Shown: positions 56,742-57,509 of the stretch, piece after piece | Position numbering within the stretch: position 1 is the stretch's first letter | How the letters are laid out: the number at the start of each line of letters is the position of its first letter | NCBI GenBank assembly: GCA_040900345.1 | Contig: JBBDZE010000035.1 | Coordinates: forward strand, 1 to 57,509 | Direction of reading: 5' to 3' | Length of the DNA: 57,509 bases | Source: JBBDZE01 sp040900345 | GTDB lineage: Bacteria > Patescibacteriota > Minisyncoccia > Spechtbacterales > 2-12-FULL-38-22 | Notes under the pieces: generated by a model | Databases searched by the model: none | Told to the model about the DNA's origin: nothing | What the model saw: the letters and a program-made list of their open reading frames with translations, nothing else | Position numbers and translations under genes: made by a program

Positions 56742-56803
56742 TAGAACCTAGCCCCTAGCAACTAGAACCTAGTGCCTATCACCTAAAACCTAACACCTAA
56801 TTT
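56742..56803. repeat. TAGG-family half repeat after the CYTH gene
   Basis: Words CTAGAACCTAGC, CACCTAAAACCTAACACC and CCTAATTTT in one orientation. It separates the CYTH gene from the defence island. Confidence 0.5.
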
Positions 56804-57339
56804 TAAAACACATACCTCTCCGTATTTCTCAAATCAATCCCGTAATACTTTTTGTGCAAGACCGACTGATCCACAAAAATTGCATCGTTCCAGTCCAAAC
56901 CTAGTAAGTCCGCGCCTTTGCGCACCGCCTCCTCACTGGGTGCTTCAATTTCCAGCACCATGGGAATTTTGGGCCAAAAATCCAAGTCAAAGGTAATGTC
57001 GTCCAGCTTGTAGGTGATGCGCTTCTTCTCCTGGTAGCGGCGCAAGGGGATATCCAGTGCCAAAATAAACTCGGCGGCCGCCTCGGCCGATGATACCTCA
57101 AACTCAATTTCTGTGGTGCCGTCCACCGTGTCCACCTCGTTCTCTTTATAGGTAAGGCGCACGGTGGCGCCGTCGTCGCGCACGCGGATGCGGCGGTTGC
57201 GGGCAATCCAGGTGTCGGTGTTGTGGTAAAAAAGCTTCTCTTTGAAAAACTTATCCGAAACTTTCTTAGCACCCGCGCGGACAAGTTTTTCTTCCACTTC
57301 TTTCTGGTCCAGGTTTATAAACCGAGCTTCTATTTCCAT
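56803..57339 (-). CDS. CYTH-domain protein (class IV adenylate cyclase-like)
   Basis: 178 residues. The CYTH start MEIEARF (ExExK-like, here with Arg) and a tunnel of charged residues (RIRVRDDGATVRLTYKE, TEIEFEV, ITFDLDFWPKIP) are visible. CyaB-like enzymes act on triphosphates; the exact substrate is unknown. A terminator of the upstream gene lies at 57463-57486. Confidence 0.88.
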   Translation of the reverse strand: MEIEARFINLDQKEVEEKLVRAGAKKVSDKFFKEKLFYHNTDTWIARNRRIRVRDDGATVRLTYKENEVDTVDGTTEIEFEVSSAEAAAEFILALDIPLRRYQEKKRITYKLDDITFDLDFWPKIPMVLEIEAPSEEAVRKGADLLGLDWNDAIFVDQSVLHKKYYGIDLRNTERYVF

Positions 57340-57462
57340 ACTATTCTTTTCGTTTGAAAATTTTTGCGAAAAACTGAGCGACTGCCTTTTGTAGATCGCC
57401 TCGATCTCGCGAAGATGCTGCCACTGCGAACGAAGCTCATAGCTACCTACAGCTTACTCCAA

Positions 57463-57486
57463 CAAAAAACACCTCGCAATGAGGTG
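57463..57486 (-). terminator. terminator of a gene beyond the right end
   Basis: On the minus strand CACCTC-attgc-GAGGTG is followed by TTTTTTG. It ends a transcript that enters from outside the window, so the CYTH gene has its own promoter in 57340-57462. Confidence 0.7.
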
Positions 57487-57499
57487 GGTCGTCAGCAGA

Positions 57500-57509
57500 T
57501 GGGGGGGGG
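57500..57509. other. G homopolymer at the scaffold end
   Basis: The sequence ends in a run of Gs like that at the internal gap, likely a sequencing artefact and a sign that the scaffold stops here. Confidence 0.7.

Noticed and set aside
1..57509. UGA recoding as glycine, as in SR1/Gracilibacteria
   Set aside because: Genes end normally at TGA, and no conserved gene needs an in-frame TGA to be read through.
1..57509. rRNA genes or further tRNAs
   Set aside because: No stretch other than 16849-16920 showed a tRNA fold with T-loop, and no rRNA-like sequence was noticed; a tool scan could still find a degenerate tRNA.

Overview
The window looks like one scaffold from a GC-rich, uncultivated bacterium, most likely a member of the Patescibacteria (Candidate Phyla Radiation). 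The pointers are a compact universal ribosomal-protein operon in canonical order, very few Shine-Dalgarno (SD) sequences before housekeeping genes, and several families common in those genomes (Gmad2, DUF5667 behind a sigma factor, an eight-cysteine cluster, a short MutY, DUF305, DUF378, DUF1761). The phylum is inferred and was not tested. Positions 20115-20124 are Ns flanked by G and C homopolymers, and the right end is a G run, so this is an assembled scaffold and some joints may be artificial.

Layout. (1) 1-15.3 kb, all minus strand: rpsL-rpsG-fusA-(Phd-like)-tuf-rpsJ-rplC-rplD-rplW-rplB-rpsS-rplV-rpsC-rplP-rpmC-rpsQ-rplN-rplX-rplE-rpsN-rpsH-rplF-rplR', with good promoters before rpsL and tuf. 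(2) 15.7-24.5 kb: S2P-type protease, rpmB, tRNA-Pro, two large membrane or hypothetical proteins, MFS transporter, leucyl aminopeptidase and CapA-like protein. (3) 24.5-29.0 kb: a copper-resistance operon led by a CsoR repressor with its operator between -35 and -10. (4) 29.1-43.8 kb: secreted and membrane proteins, MutY, an ECF sigma factor with a DUF5667 partner, a CAP-domain protein, a matrixin-like protease, a gene interrupted by a foreign 1.4-kb segment, a histone-like Lys/Ala-rich protein, a PD-(D/E)XK nuclease, a PIG-V-like transferase and a PQQ-type dehydrogenase. (5) 43.9-48.7 kb: small hypothetical genes that, unlike the housekeeping genes, carry SD sequences. (6) 48.8-56.7 kb: an AT-richer defence-like island with a small zinc ribbon, a DUF2779 protein, a 1605-residue zinc ribbon-SF1 helicase-nuclease and an EVE-like/nuclease protein. 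A CYTH-domain gene closes the window.

The most unusual feature is the punctuation of the ribosomal operon. At least nine genes have the stop codon inside, or in the loop of, a predicted RNA stem. At least a dozen start codons sit 0-5 nt after the 3' arm of a stem-loop, with no SD in between. Related copies show compensatory base changes. Between the stop and start structures lie about 140-bp palindromic elements, four copies of one family and one of another. A duplicated false start of rplP appears to result from one such insertion. I read this as an intercistronic structured-RNA system that may replace SD-based initiation; the function is inference.
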